A program made the position numbers and the translations under genes. Below are positions 21,222 to 32,305 of a stretch of 64,000 nt of DNA, piece after piece; the stretch's first letter is position 1, and every line of letters begins with the position of its first letter. This stretch comes from Rhexocercosporidium sp. MPI-PUGE-AT-0058 (taxonomy: Eukaryota; Ascomycota; Leotiomycetes; Helotiales), in contig JAGTJL010000025.1 of assembly GCA_020746875.1 (NCBI GenBank), positions 124,001 to 188,000 of the forward strand. Direction: 5' to 3'. Below the pieces are notes generated by a model. That model searched no databases. It saw only the letters and a list, made by a program, of their open reading frames with translations, and was not told the origin of the DNA.

Positions 21222-22243
21222 TCAGAAATAATTACGCTTTATATATTGAGATGGACGAGGTAGAGCCACAACACGATCTCTCATCTGCCGATCAAGAACA
21301 AATCTAGCAGGTACAGGCATGCCATATGTAGTATTCTGTGGTTGCTCAAAGAACCTCTCCAGAGACTCATTCAACATCTCCACATTGTCCTGCATATGAG
21401 CCCACTCGTCAAGGAATTGTCTGAACTGATGAAAGTTATCCCACACTTCATCGTCGTAGATTGATGTCGGATCCACGAATTCCGGCCAGACCAACACGTA
21501 GCCCAGGCGGGGAAAAGCTCGGATCGAAGAACAAATTTCGGTGCCATCACAGCAAGGATTTCGAGAATTGATTGATCTCGACCCCAGATCGCAAGATAGG
21601 CGTTTACGGCGTATAAGCGGTCCGCAAACCAGGGCTCGTCCGTCGCAGGATTCCAGTCGAATTAAACGTGATATTGTCGCTGATTGTTGCGTCGGACAAG
21701 GGCCTGTTCGAGCATCATTTTGTTTGCTGATGCTTTCTCGAGGGTTATGAATCCTCCAGGATTGATGATTAGGGCTACTGAGTTCGAGATGACTGGGTTG
21801 GAGACGCTCTCGGTTATGATTGCTGATGAGATCGAGGGGATCCCAAGGTTGACGGCTGGTGATTCCGAGAACTCCTCGGGGTCGGATGCTGCTAGTTGTG
21901 CTGATGGGTCTGCAGCAACAACTTCAGGATCTACTCCCAAGAAATCGCTAAAATCTACAACTACAAACACTGATCAGTCCTTTACTCTCCGAAGGTGAAC
22001 TTTGCAAATGGGGGAAAACTTACAGTAATAAGCATGGATGTTCCCATTAGCGCGGTACATCTTGACATTCTCACTACTCTCCTCGGAAAGAGAGCAATGC
22101 TCGGCCTGATAGAACGCAGCGCAGACGTCGTCAAATTTCGGCCGATTCGTCGTCGCGGGTATCCGAGATAATCCTTCAAGTATTAATCGATACCTGATAT
22201 CATCATCGACACTATGAGAAAAAATGGCGTCAGTCGCTGACAA
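21222..22243 (-). pseudogene. Broken relative of the 22.9-24.7 kb gene
   Basis: An exon ending at 22024 (GTAAGT donor) holds F-D-D-V-C-A-A-F-Y-Q-A-E and Y-R-A-N-G-N-I-H-A-Y-Y. The same layout appears in the gene at 22914-24697 (F-D-D-I-C-A-A-F-L-Q-A-E and Y-R-A-E-W-N-I-W-A-Y-Y), with the same intron phase. After an intron at 21955-22023 the frame runs to a TAA at 21662-21664, then continues open through N-A-Y-L-A-I-W-G-R-D-Q. A one-base frame shift near 21500 leads into a last block ending at 21222. A possible first exon M-S-Y-E-G-E at 22637 resembles M-S-Y-E-R-Q of the other gene but does not join in phase. Hence I call it a decaying paralogue; function unknown. Confidence 0.55.
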
Positions 22244-22913
22244 GGAGATGAAGAGATGAAGGATCGCTATTGGTTTTGGGGTATTGCGGAGATGGTTGGG
22301 AGAGGATCAAGGTGCGTGTAGGAAGGTGGAAGATTTGTGATTTATGAAAGGAAAGAGGCTACGCAACGGTATGAAATGGGGTAGAAGGGGTCATCAGTTG
22401 GGGATAGCGCTAGTGTTTGTTTCTTTCGGCAAAACTAGGCCAAAAGGTAGTGGAGGCATGGACTACTCCTAAAAACTGAAAACCTGCAAGCAACAGGGAA
22501 AGCTGCAATTTCTTAATGCACATGCATCGGTTTGGGAGAGCTTCACAAATAAAGCTCTTGGGGAATATCAGACAATACAAGGGAGAAGGATCAAGGCTCG
22601 GGTAGGTGTTGGTATTTACTTCGCCTTCGTAGGACATCTGTTCCTTGCCCTAAGAGTATTTTGCGGCCTCTACCTCTGATGTAGGATCTAAAGGAGAGCC
22701 ATGCCACCAAGCAGAGTCCCCATGATCGATTAAGAAAGTCAAGTTCCGAACCCAAGCTCAGTATCCACAGCCATCATCCTTCGTAGACTTCAAGTCTCAA
22801 GAACGGTATGAAATCATGATTCTAATCTCTTCAGGTACATGCATGCATCATAGCCCGTGATCTACTGGTTTGGGCTCTGCTTACAAACCTTTACAAGTCA
22901 GCAATTACTCTTT
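22244..22913. other. Intergenic region with a possible first exon at 22620-22637
   Basis: No full gene. The minus-strand hexapeptide start M-S-Y-E-G-E at 22637-22620, followed by GTAAAT, may be the former first exon of the broken paralogue to its left. Otherwise nothing was recognised. Confidence 0.35.
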
Positions 22914-24697
22914 CTAGCCAAGAAAGAGACATGCCTCTTTATAATACTCCTTCGCGTCCTTTAAGATACCAAAGCCACGATCGCGACGACCTTCGGCAGC
23001 AGATTCAACGGTCGTCTGATATCTTGGATATGGACGAACCTCCTCGTAACCCTCAATCTGGTATCCATCCTTGACTCGTTCTCCACCATCCTGAACCCAC
23101 TTCGAAGTACGATCAAAGTCGGTCTCATCCTCAACGAAGCGAACAGCATCTTCACGACGAAGAGAAGGTGGCCGACGTGCATATCCTCGGTCGGCATTGT
23201 CATCTCGTCTGGTTCTCTCTACACGCCCCTCCTTGTATGCCCAACCCAAAGTCTTGCCAGAGTCTCGAAAATGGCCGCTGCCTGTGTTATCCAAGCGATC
23301 TGGTCCTCGCTCGCTTCGAATGGATTCTCTTGTGCGGTTCTGACGGTCATAATTTCCGACGTTAGCATATTCCAGTCCTCGTCCACCTTCACGACCAGCT
23401 CGTCTATTATCCTCTTGCCTCTTACGTTCGTCGCTACCAGCGACCTCATATCCTCGACCCCTGCAATCCCGCATATCCCTAGCACGGAATACATCACCTC
23501 TCCACTCCCCACCAGCACCATCTCTACTTGGTGACATAGATCGCTTGCGAACCTGTTCCCTCAACATTAGGAGCTCAATCTTCTCCATAGCTCTCTTACT
23601 CCTCTGTCTCCCTCTCATTCTTGTTCTGTGGGTACTAGCCATTTCGTCCTTCTCGACACCACCTCGGTGGGCCATTGGCTCCTGGTACACCTTCTCCAAA
23701 CGGCTGTAGTTCTCAGCAGATCTTTGGTACTCCTCTCTACCACCGTGACTTAGCGCTGGCTCCTGATATTCATCACCACCATGGCCATAGTTCTCCATCC
23801 ACTCTCCTCCCTCATGCTCTCGAGCTTCCTCGTCTCTGCCACCTGGCTCACGACCCTCGCTCCTACCCTCCATCATCCCACTTCGCTCCCTTTCCACCTT
23901 CCTGCGTCTCCTCATATTGTTCTTATGCTCACGATACTTCATGAATTTCTCCGCCTCGCGCTCTCTCCTCTCAATGGCCATCCGTCCTCTTTCCACAGCA
24001 ATGCTTTGCTTATCGTAGACGCTTCCTCGCAGCGCAGGGCCGATATCTTGCATGTCTCTATCTGGCCTCGGGACAGCATAGTCGGGGACGTAGGAATCGG
24101 TTCGGCGGGAGTCGGTGAAAAGGTTCTGCTCGGGGATTGGGAGGGCAGGGTCGAGGCCTGGGAAGGGGTCGTGTTCGCCATCTGTGGGAAATGATATAAG
24201 CGTCTGACCTTCACCTATCGATCTAGGACTCCCTAATATTCAAGCCTATCGTTCGGTATCACAAGCTGGCGGCGTTGAAAAGGATACGATCCGCATGTTT
24301 CTGCACTCCCCGCAGCTCTCAGATCTACCCTCACCATCAAACTATCACCCAACCTCGTAGAAAGCCACACTCACAGTAATAAGCCCAAATGTTCCACTCA
24401 GCCCTATACGTCCTAATAGCATCACTCGTCACCCCTTTCTCTCCCCAAACCCTCTTCCCACGCTCATCGATCTCCGGACCCATTTCAGCTTGCAGGAACG
24501 CAGCGCAGATATCGTCGAAGGCGAAACGGGTGGTGACGGCATGTCGGGGATCGGGGGCACCAGGGTCTTGGAGCCGGAGCCAGATGTTCTCCTTTGAAGG
24601 GGGGGTGTTAGAATCTAAGTTCTGGGTGGCAAGGAGATGCGTAGAGATGGATATAGACAGGGAGGAGGAAGCTTACCAGTTGTCGCTCGTACGACAT
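22914..24697 (-). CDS. Arg/Glu-rich protein with conserved N-terminal module
   Basis: Exons 24697-24677 (seven codons), 24591-24375 and 24181-22914 join in phase to 501 residues; introns are 85 and 193 bp. The N-terminal 80 residues form a compact module: M-S-Y-E-R-Q-L, W-L-R-L-Q-D, F-D-D-I-C-A-A-F-L-Q-A-E and W-N-I-W-A-Y-Y. It is shared with the broken gene at 21.2-22.2 kb. The rest is mostly disordered and very rich in Arg, Glu, Gly and Asp, with many R-R-E and E-R-E runs and a Tyr-containing acidic end. No catalytic motif or signal peptide is present. The composition suits a nuclear or RNA-associated scaffold, but I recognise no family and assign no role. Confidence 0.7.
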
Positions 24698-24975
24698 TGT
24701 GCTTACTTTGCGCAGGTTATGTTGAATTGTTCGTGGCGACAAGCAGTGCAAAAATGAAGCTGATGTGGAGGTTGTGATCGATGAAAGATGAGGTTGACGC
24801 GGTGTGAAAAGGGAGCTTTGAAAGTAAACAACTCGCTTGCATGGTCACCACCCTAACCTCCCCCGCCTTACCAAACCGAAATCACTCACATTAAACACAG
24901 ACCTGCACTTATTCATGTCATCATTTCATTCTCGTGATTCATACATGCATATAGTTCATTCCTCCGTTCGTTCAA

Positions 24976-27762
24976 TCATTCCCATTTCTTCCACTCCTCT
25001 TCCAACCGTCCAACCTCCCTCTCCACAATTCCATTTCCCTTCTGTCGACGCAGCTCACTTAAATTTGCCTTGTACGCCAGCTCGATACTCTTCCTCTCCC
25101 TTGCTTTTGAAGCCAGCATTTTATAATCTCCACTATCGACAGCCAGTCGGAAAATCCCTCGCATCTTTGGGCTATATAGCTGGCAGCTGGCTTTGGGGAG
25201 ACGCTGCAAGGTCTTGTTGAACATGAGCGGAATGGCCTTGTCTTCTTCCAATTCTGGCCAAACGACTTCATCAAAACATTCTTCGCAGACGGTGAATTCT
25301 GGAAGTTGAGTTATAATGTGCCAACGACGATCCAGGAGGTCCTTGTCTCGTTGACATTCGTCGAATAGTGCAAGACGTCGAGCAAGACTCGCAAGATCTC
25401 GAGTATCTGGCGGATCGTCATGATAAGATGCGTGGTCTGCGGCGGTTTCCAGGGCATCGAAATACTGTACGAATCGCTTACTATCGAATCGAAGGTCGCA
25501 GATTCTGGGACTCGGCCCCGTGTCCGTTCTTACAAAGACACCTCGAATGGCTGGAAGAAGCACCTCTACGCTCTTGACGCAGCTGTGGCAGACATCGAAT
25601 CCTCTCACAGGAGATCCAGTCTTGTGGTCGATTACAGAATACCATGGCCTGACTGCTTCATGCTTGCCCAGGCAAGGTGGGTAAGTGGCCGCGATGTTGG
25701 CTAATCCGTAGAAAAGGTCCAAGTCCCTTCTCCGCTCCTTTCTTGTCAGCAGCCAGGCAATTCTGTACCATGGAGAACTACCGAAATCGCAAAGAACTTC
25801 GACATCCGCCGGTCGACGAGCAGCGGGGACAAATAGATGCCGGAAATCAGTGGGGGCGATGATTGAGTTAAAGCAAGATGGGCATATGTCGAATGATGGG
25901 CATTGAGGGAGAGTCAGCCAATCATTTCGCCCACGAGTGAAATGCGTCCGAGGACAGGTGGGTAGAGGCGCAACACTTCCACGCTCGATATCCTGAGAAT
26001 ATCGTCGGTACGAACCAACTGGCTTTTCGAGGTTCTGAGAAGGTGGTTGGAAGGGTGGAGGCTGCCATGAATTCGCTACTCCGAATTGCGGAATCGCTGG
26101 TGATTTTCTAGTCTCTCCTTGGGAGTGCAGATCAATTCTCGATGGGATGGGAATTGGGAGGGAGGTATAAGATGTTGCAGATGGTCGGTTTTGTGCTTCA
26201 CCTGATCTCGATTTTGGTCGTGCGACATCGACGGGATTCAATCTCTCTGCTCGAGGTGCCTCTGAATTTGGTGAAACTGGACGTGATGTGTTCCGTCTCC
26301 CGGACTGTGGGAACGTTTCTGCTCGTTCAACGTAATCTCCCCGTGGAATCTGACTTGGAGAAACCTTGGGAGAAGGAAGTGGGGAGGAGAGTCTCGATCC
26401 CTTCAGATCCATGGATGACCTGTTGGATTTTGACGGGGATCGCAGATGATGATCTTCTCTTCCCCTGGGTCCAAGGTGGCGTCGTCTGTCCGAATCACTA
26501 TCCACGATGTCATCCTCACTACTACTGTAATACGATTTCCTTTGTGTTGAAGACCTCGAAGATTGAGCAGAAGCTCTTTCGGGAGAATGTCGTCTCGGTC
26601 GTCCACCAACTTCTTCCATCAATTGTTGTGGTCTCGTTAATTTTTCGAAATTTCCACTATTGCGTTTATCTGAAGATGGCGTGCCAGGTCGAGATCCAGA
26701 AAAGCTGCCACTGTTACGCTTGTCTGTCGGAGTTCCAGTCTTTCCCCACAAAGCATCGTGAGCTTGCTGTCGAGGCACAGATTGAGAAAAGTACTCCTTG
26801 GGTCTGATGGCTTCGGGCGAGAGAAAGTATTCTGCAGCTGGCGTTCGAGGAGCTGCTGGTTTCGGTGTCTCCTCATCTCTAGGGCTGACAGCAAAGGCCG
26901 AAGCACTTCTTCTGAATTTTGGTGGAATTTCTCGTGGGACTTTGGTTTCCAGGGTCGGGAGATCCTGTCTGCTTCTCCTCCGCTCGAGTGGTGGGTGAGG
27001 TTGTTCTACCTTGACATCTCTCTTTGACTCTTGAAGAGGCGGTTTCTCGGGTCTCTCCTCCCTCCTTGATTCTTGTCGAGGGGGCTTCTCGGGCCTCTCT
27101 TCTCTCTTTGGCTCCTGTCTCCTCTCTTCTCGTCTAGAATCCTGTCGTGGTAATTCCTGTCTATGTTGCTTCTCTTCTCTTCTCGGATCATATTTCCCAG
27201 GTTCATATCTCGATCCATTCCGCAAGGGCTCCTCCCTCACGGCAGGCTTCTCTTTTGGCTTGTGGTTCCTAATTTCTCTCTTCCTCTGCTTTACCTCGTC
27301 ATCGGACCCAGAAGTACTCTCCGCTTTCGGAATAAACACAAACCTCCTCTCAGGATTGCCATGAATATCTTTCGGACAGTCTACATCCTGTAGGATAGCT
27401 CTCTCCGCTGCTGTTACCTCCGCTTCAAGTATAATGGGATTCTGGTCGATTTTGCCCCGCAGCGGGGGATCGTAGGACGGGATCGAAGCCGCAGATTCTC
27501 TAGCTAGAGACACAACTTCATCTTCTACGATGGGTCGTGGAGGGGGAGGTCTACGAGGTCCACGACTTCTGCTTCGTTCTCGAGGGACATGATGCGTGGG
27601 GGTATGAAGGAACGAAGGGACGTTCGAGCTGGGAGGTGGAGGTGGAGGATCGGATCTACAGACATCAGATGAGTGACGCCCGATAGGAGGGGGAGATCGT
27701 AACGAACCTGTCAAAGCCTGACGGACTTTTACTTCTTGCTGTCTTGGTCTTGAAATAGCCAT
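24976..27762 (-). CDS. Large Arg/Ser-rich protein with Cys-rich C-terminal domain
   Basis: A single open frame encodes 928 residues. Residues 1-600 are disordered and highly charged, with R-R-E-E-R, S-R-S-R and K-R-N-S-G repeats, including near-tandem blocks around 205-245 (P-E-K-P-P-x-Q-E-S-R/K). From about 610 the protein becomes globular, with paired cysteines (P-T-C-P-R, C-P-S-F-D-I-C-P-S-C, F-D-V-C-H-S-C, F-T-V-C-E-E-C-F) that look like metal-binding knuckles spread over 300 residues. Fungal annotations often name such proteins after SR repetitive matrix proteins because of the N-terminal bias. The conserved unit is the C-terminal domain, whose function is unknown to me. The start at 27762 gives a plausible N-terminus; no signal peptide. 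Confidence 0.82.
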   Translation of the reverse strand: MAISRPRQQEVKVRQALTGSLRSPPPIGRHSSDVCRSDPPPPPPSSNVPSFLHTPTHHVPRERSRSRGPRRPPPPRPIVEDEVVSLARESAASIPSYDPPLRGKIDQNPIILEAEVTAAERAILQDVDCPKDIHGNPERRFVFIPKAESTSGSDDEVKQRKREIRNHKPKEKPAVREEPLRNGSRYEPGKYDPRREEKQHRQELPRQDSRREERRQEPKREERPEKPPRQESRREERPEKPPLQESKRDVKVEQPHPPLERRRSRQDLPTLETKVPREIPPKFRRSASAFAVSPRDEETPKPAAPRTPAAEYFLSPEAIRPKEYFSQSVPRQQAHDALWGKTGTPTDKRNSGSFSGSRPGTPSSDKRNSGNFEKLTRPQQLMEEVGGRPRRHSPERASAQSSRSSTQRKSYYSSSEDDIVDSDSDRRRHLGPRGREDHHLRSPSKSNRSSMDLKGSRLSSPLPSPKVSPSQIPRGDYVERAETFPQSGRRNTSRPVSPNSEAPRAERLNPVDVARPKSRSGEAQNRPSATSYTSLPIPIPSRIDLHSQGETRKSPAIPQFGVANSWQPPPFQPPSQNLEKPVGSYRRYSQDIERGSVAPLPTCPRTHFTRGRNDWLTLPQCPSFDICPSCFNSIIAPTDFRHLFVPAARRPADVEVLCDFGSSPWYRIAWLLTRKERRRDLDLFYGLANIAATYPPCLGKHEAVRPWYSVIDHKTGSPVRGFDVCHSCVKSVEVLLPAIRGVFVRTDTGPSPRICDLRFDSKRFVQYFDALETAADHASYHDDPPDTRDLASLARRLALFDECQRDKDLLDRRWHIITQLPEFTVCEECFDEVVWPELEEDKAIPLMFNKTLQRLPKASCQLYSPKMRGIFRLAVDSGDYKMLASKARERKSIELAYKANLSELRRQKGNGIVEREVGRLEEEWKKWE

Positions 27763-29662
27763 TTGCCAAAAGCTCGTTGATGCGCAATCCCTCCATGATC
27801 AATCCTTTGCTTAACCCTGACAGAACCTGAGCCGCTCAGATGTTGTGGCCATAAGACGAAGGTGTTTTCTGTTGTTGATGAGAGATTTCTTGAGGTGGGA
27901 ATAGCTTCAGTTCGTGTTCAAAGCATGGTCATAAGGAGGTTGACGTTGAATCTCACTCGGATTGGTGGCTGGTGCTGAAGCAGTGCAGCGGTTACGGGTA
28001 CGAAGAGGCGTAAGTAGTATGGAATGTAAGCTCGCAGCAAGTGGCCAAGAAGACACCCCTCACTCTTCAAGTCCCCTCTTTCGTACAGCATGAATGTCAC
28101 CACACAGCACTACTACGGACTACGGAATATCCACGGGAAGAGCGCCCACAGCGTCAAGTCAAGTCAGCTCATCGGGCGTCAGAGGACAGAATTCACCGTG
28201 CAAGATCCACAAAAGAGCGGTGGGAGGTGGGGATATCTTCAAGTGCTATGAGGTGTTGTTCGGTTGGTGTCTTCTTGCTACTGTAGGGATGTGTGCGTGT
28301 GCATACTGCATGGTGTAGGGAAGGCTTGGGATTTCATTTGTTGATTTGACGGCCGGAGGGGTATTTTGCCCCCCCGATTTCGACGAATTAGTAGAGCGTC
28401 GTGCCTGAAAATTCTGATGATCTACATGATTTTAGGACTTGGTTGGAGGGGTTGAGGGTTCCTTTCTGTTGTACCATCAACGCGGTAATACGGTTTGAAG
28501 AGGCGGTAACTGTGGGTGAATCAAAATTGAAGGTATGTAGTGGTACATGGAATTTGCAGTTGGCTGCCTTTCGGTGGAGAAGGGAAGCCCAATTATACCT
28601 GAGCACGAGACCAGTGTCTAAGTCGAGGTTGTTGCACAGCAGAGAAGTGTCGAATAAAAGAGCAAGGCAACTTGAAAGCAAGCAAGTCTATGGCTCTAAG
28701 GCAAAGCAAGCAGTCCTTGGAAGACTTATCCTTTCCAATCATCACGCAAGTTATCCGTACTCTCAAATCCCCAAGAGTTTCTCGATGCCGTGCAGCCAGA
28801 GTTATCCGACTGGGCATGAAGAACCAATGATATCTCCTCTTTACGCTTAGGACGGCTACATGTGATGAGGCTTCCACTTTCTCACATCAAATGGACTGTA
28901 TTGGAGTTTCAGATGGAGAAGCAGGCAGATGATGTATGTCACCTACACGATTCAGCGATGTACAGTAGGTTTGTCCACATGTCAAAGGCAAGTCTACCGT
29001 GGCCCGTCCCGTTCCCGTTGGATTGAAGTTATGATATTGATCCACTTTGAAGTCCTTTACAACGTCGAGAGAGGGGACGCAGGGAGAAGAACCGCGAGAT
29101 CCGGGATATTCGGGCATGCCGAAGTATTTAAAGTTCAAGACTTAGGGAGGAGTCGATCCTATCCGAGTTCCGACTTGCTGTTCGATGTCCAAGCCTTTCC
29201 CGTTGTTGTGACTGGTTATGGTCAGTCCAAGGCTCCTCAAAGAACCCCCAAGCAGAGGGGTCATGATTCCGCAACGTCAACAAAGATAACACTTCCCCGT
29301 TGCCTCTCATTACTAGAAAATTCGTCCACCCCTTTGCTGTTCTCCTCGAAATCGTCCTCGAGAATCCCCAAAGCACTTCGAAGCCTCAGCAGGAGGGTCA
29401 TAACTCTGCAATCTTAGCCTCAATGAGGCCCCATACCTTATAATCTTTCCAAGCAACAAGTGTCAATCAAATTCAAGGTCTCCAGCCATCCAGGCCTCAT
29501 GTCTTCACATCCAACAGATCAGGCTGTGTAGAAGTCTTCATTGTACTCTAGCAACCTAGTATACAACTCGAGCCAGACCCTTCCTCCAGCTTCTCTTATT
29601 ACCACAGTCCAACGCCAGCAATGCACCATCCATCCCCTCCCACCATATCATACACTTCTTCC
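27763..29662. other. 1.9 kb without a supported gene
   Basis: Contains the promoter of the minus-strand gene starting at 27762, including TGGGAATAGCTTCA at 27896-27909. ORFs at 28401-28850 (+) and 28929-29417 (+) lack recognisable domains and have overlapping ORFs on the other strand. The 3' flank of PGA2 occupies the right end. Confidence 0.4.
27896..27909 (+). promoter_or_regulatory. TGGGAATAGCTTCA motif
   Basis: An exact 14-base copy also occurs at 49850-49863, just upstream of the LeuRS start, and inverted at 41758-41771. Here it lies about 135 bp upstream of the ATG at 27762. It may be a transcription-factor site or a scrap of a dispersed repeat. Confidence 0.4.
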
Positions 29663-29672
29663 TCAGAACAAT

Positions 29673-30170
29673 CTACCACCCATCCTTCCCCTCTTCATAA
29701 TCCACCAAATACTCCATAATATCCTTATCATCATCCTCCTCCTCCTCAACCCTCTTCTTCTCCTCCAAAATCTCCACAACCTTCTTCTGCCTCTTCTTCG
29801 CCTTCTTCCCCCACTCCTCTCCCTTCCCCTTATCCTCCTCGCTCTCCTCCTCCTTAAAACTGACACTCTTCCCCCCGCCACCTCTCAGCGCATTCGGACT
29901 AATCTTCGCCTCCTTTCCCTGCTTCTTCTGCATCTCCTTCTCATTCAGCATCTTCTCGTGCTGTTTCGCCTGATTGCGCTCGCCCCATCGCTGGAGGTAG
30001 GGCCGCAGGAAGAGGTAGCCGCCCACGATGGCGATCATGCGGATGTAGTTCAGCATGCTCATGTCGTCCCACATGTGGACGGAGTTGCGGATTAGGTTCT
30101 CGTAGCCTTGTGCGGGGAGGCTGATGAACCATTGGAAGAATTCGACGGCGGAGGATAGGAAAGCGTCCAT
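29673..30170 (-). CDS. PGA2: PGA2-like ER membrane trafficking protein
   Basis: A single exon encodes 165 residues. An N-terminal amphipathic part is followed by one membrane helix at about 43-58 (I-R-M-I-A-I-V-G-G-Y-L-F-L-R-P-Y). Then come R-W-G-E-R and a long Lys/Glu-rich helix, ending in a very acidic stretch with D-Y-E-E-G-K-D-G-W. This is the layout of the Pga2 family (DUF1531), a small ER/nuclear-envelope protein needed in yeast for processing of Gas1 and alkaline phosphatase. Length fits the family (about 130-170). It is divergent from the CENP-S gene, 572 bp away. No sign of damage. Confidence 0.8.
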   Translation of the reverse strand: MDAFLSSAVEFFQWFISLPAQGYENLIRNSVHMWDDMSMLNYIRMIAIVGGYLFLRPYLQRWGERNQAKQHEKMLNEKEMQKKQGKEAKISPNALRGGGGKSVSFKEEESEEDKGKGEEWGKKAKKRQKKVVEILEEKKRVEEEEDDDKDIMEYLVDYEEGKDGW

Positions 30171-30742
30171 TGTTGCGGTTGCGGTTGCGGCTGAGTTAGA
30201 GTAGGTAGGTTCTTTGACGCTGTTCTGGCCTGTAGGCTTTTCCTGCTTCTATGGATTGATTCACAGAAAGTCTTCGTAGAGGGTTCGAAGTGGTAGAAGG
30301 CGAAGTCGTCGCAACGAAGATGTTCGTTCCCGTTGCCGAGTCGCAGATGAAGATCAGTAGAGGGGATCTGCGATTCAATTCTCCAAGTCGCAGACAGCGA
30401 TTCTCGCAAAGTGGTAAGAAAGACAGCCAGGGACAATTTGTCAAGAGCGCAAAAAAGTATCCTTATGAACCCGTGGAAAGAGAAAAGAAAGGAAGTCCGG
30501 ATCTGCGCGATTACTTTTTCATGACAGTGCAACCTCCATGCGCATCCATCTTTCCATCCAGGTCGGACCGGAACAAAATAGCGCCGGCAATCAACGGGGT
30601 CGGAGCGGGGAATCCTCGGCTGGCGCGTCTACTGGTGTTTTTTTGACGCGTTCTCCCCTCTGCTACCAAAGATTGTCAACATCACCCCTCCTTACGCGCA
30701 TACCCCGTCCTCCTACCCAAAGGAAAAGTGCAAGAAGGCAAA
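30171..30742. promoter_or_regulatory. Divergent promoter between PGA2 and CENP-S genes
   Basis: 572 bp between two minus/plus gene starts. ORFs here (for example 30290-30646) overlap each other on both strands and look fortuitous. No named element was recognised. Confidence 0.45.
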
Positions 30743-31274
30743 ATGTCTCATGGAGAAGAAGACCCCACGCGGGAGGTATTTATTACCCCGTTAACATTCC
30801 CCTGAAATGAAAGAAGTAACTGACCGAAGGAAAACAGAAACTCAAAGCCTCCCTCTGGTTCAGCGTCGGGAAACTAGTAGACGAAGAAGCAGCCCTTCTC
30901 AACACTACCGCAACACCTCAATTCATCGGCGCCATGGCTGAGATGGTGTGGGCGCAACTCGGTATATTCCTCCCCCCGAGTTTCCCGTTCTCTCGTTTCG
31001 TTCGATTTTGCAACCCTCACACACAAGCCAGACTAGACTAGACTGTAAATTGACGATCCTTGTAGAGAATGTAGCGATTGATCTAGAAGCTTTCTCCCGC
31101 CACGCAGGCCGCACGACGATCACGACGGATGATGTCCTGCTTATGACGCGGAAGAACGAGGCGCTGCAAGGGATGATGAGGGATTTCGTGGAGGGGGAGA
31201 AAGCCAAGAATGGCGCTAGTGCTGGTGCTGGTGGGAAGGGGAAGGGAAAGGTCAGTGGGAGGGTGAGGAAATGA
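30743..31274 (+). CDS. mhf1: CENP-S / MHF1 histone-fold protein
   Basis: Three exons, 30743-30775, 30838-30961 and 31066-31274, give 121 residues. The histone fold is readable: L-K-A-S-L-W-F-S-V-G-K-L-V as helix 1, then A-E-M-V-W-A-Q-L and V-A-I-D-L-E-A-F-S-R-H-A-G-R as the long second helix. T-T-I-T-T-D-D-V-L-L-M-T-R-K-N follows as the loop and third helix, then L-Q-G-M-M-R-D-F. The end is Gly/Lys-rich. CENP-S pairs with CENP-X, serving at the inner kinetochore (CENP-T/W/S/X) and with FANCM-type helicases in DNA repair. Length is normal for the family. Both introns are small and canonical. Confidence 0.9.
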
Positions 31275-32305
31275 GATTGAGTTTGTAGAAGGGTAGGGCG
31301 GATGGATGGGAGGAGCGTTGCTGGAGAATTGATACCCGAGGGATAAAAGGATGGCGTTTGGGGTTTCGGATTAAGGAAGGGATATGGCATTGTTTGAGGC
31401 ATCTGCGAAGTGTAATGAAGATTATTTCTACAATAGTCCTTTCCATTTCTCACACCGACCCAAGAGAATCCTGAACACGATGGATGCGGGCTAGATAGCA
31501 TTTATACGTGCCGTCTCACTGTGTCCCCTCAGATTAAAGCTTCCTTCACTCGGACGTTTCATCCGCTGCTAATATTGGACAAAACGAAGAGTCATGACAC
31601 TTGACCTGGACCACTTGCATGCATTCAATCGTCAGAAAGCTCAAGGTTAAAGGGTGCATAAAACCTACCGAGAACTTCCGTTTTCTCAAGGTGCTGGCAA
31701 GTTGTACTTGAAAGTGTCTAACTCCGAGGTTGAGTATGTACTTACAGAAGATCAGCAATGGAAACATGAAACTGCCCGTTCGTGCCGAATAAAATGCTAA
31801 TCAACCCATTCTCGGGTACGTAAGCTCAGTAGACTCTAGCAGGGTCTTTCCACAGGTAAATGTTTATCTCTTGGAAAACCAGAAGAATAACAAGACTGCA
31901 ACTGCAACTGACGCAATCCTTGCAAACGATCAAGAGGCGAAATGGAAAACACTTTTATTAGCAGACCTAAATTCGGATATCCCACTATCCAAACAAGTCT
32001 GTCTACCAGGGTATACTGTCTAGCCTAACAGCTCTTCTGTCTCTATTGAAAGAGGCTTGAAGCCAAACAAGCGAGTTAAACGGCAATAAAAGTAAGCGAA
32101 AAGGAATGAAAACACAACCACACCATCCCAAGTACTGGGACCTGACGCCTGACACCTGACACCCCCATAATTACATCCCAGTCATCCACACCCAATTTAT
32201 CATCCAATTTTAATCCTCGTCTTTGGCGTCGCGTCATAATCAGTTCCTCGCCCGAATCCACCTCATCATCCCCAACTAAGCGCTCATCACCTCTCTTCCC
32301 TCAAC
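31275..32305. other. 1 kb intergenic between converging genes
   Basis: Holds the 3' flanks of the CENP-S gene and of the minus-strand Zn2Cys6 regulator. Minus-strand ORFs at 30923-31501 and 31252-31446 are shadows or chance. Nothing else was recognised. Confidence 0.4.

Noticed and set aside
28401..28850. 149-codon plus-strand ORF
   Set aside because: Mixed composition without domain, and an overlapping ORF of similar quality on the other strand.
29541..30095. 184-codon plus-strand ORF very rich in Leu/Pro
   Set aside because: It is the antisense of the PGA2 gene; the Leu runs arise from complementing Glu/Lys codons.
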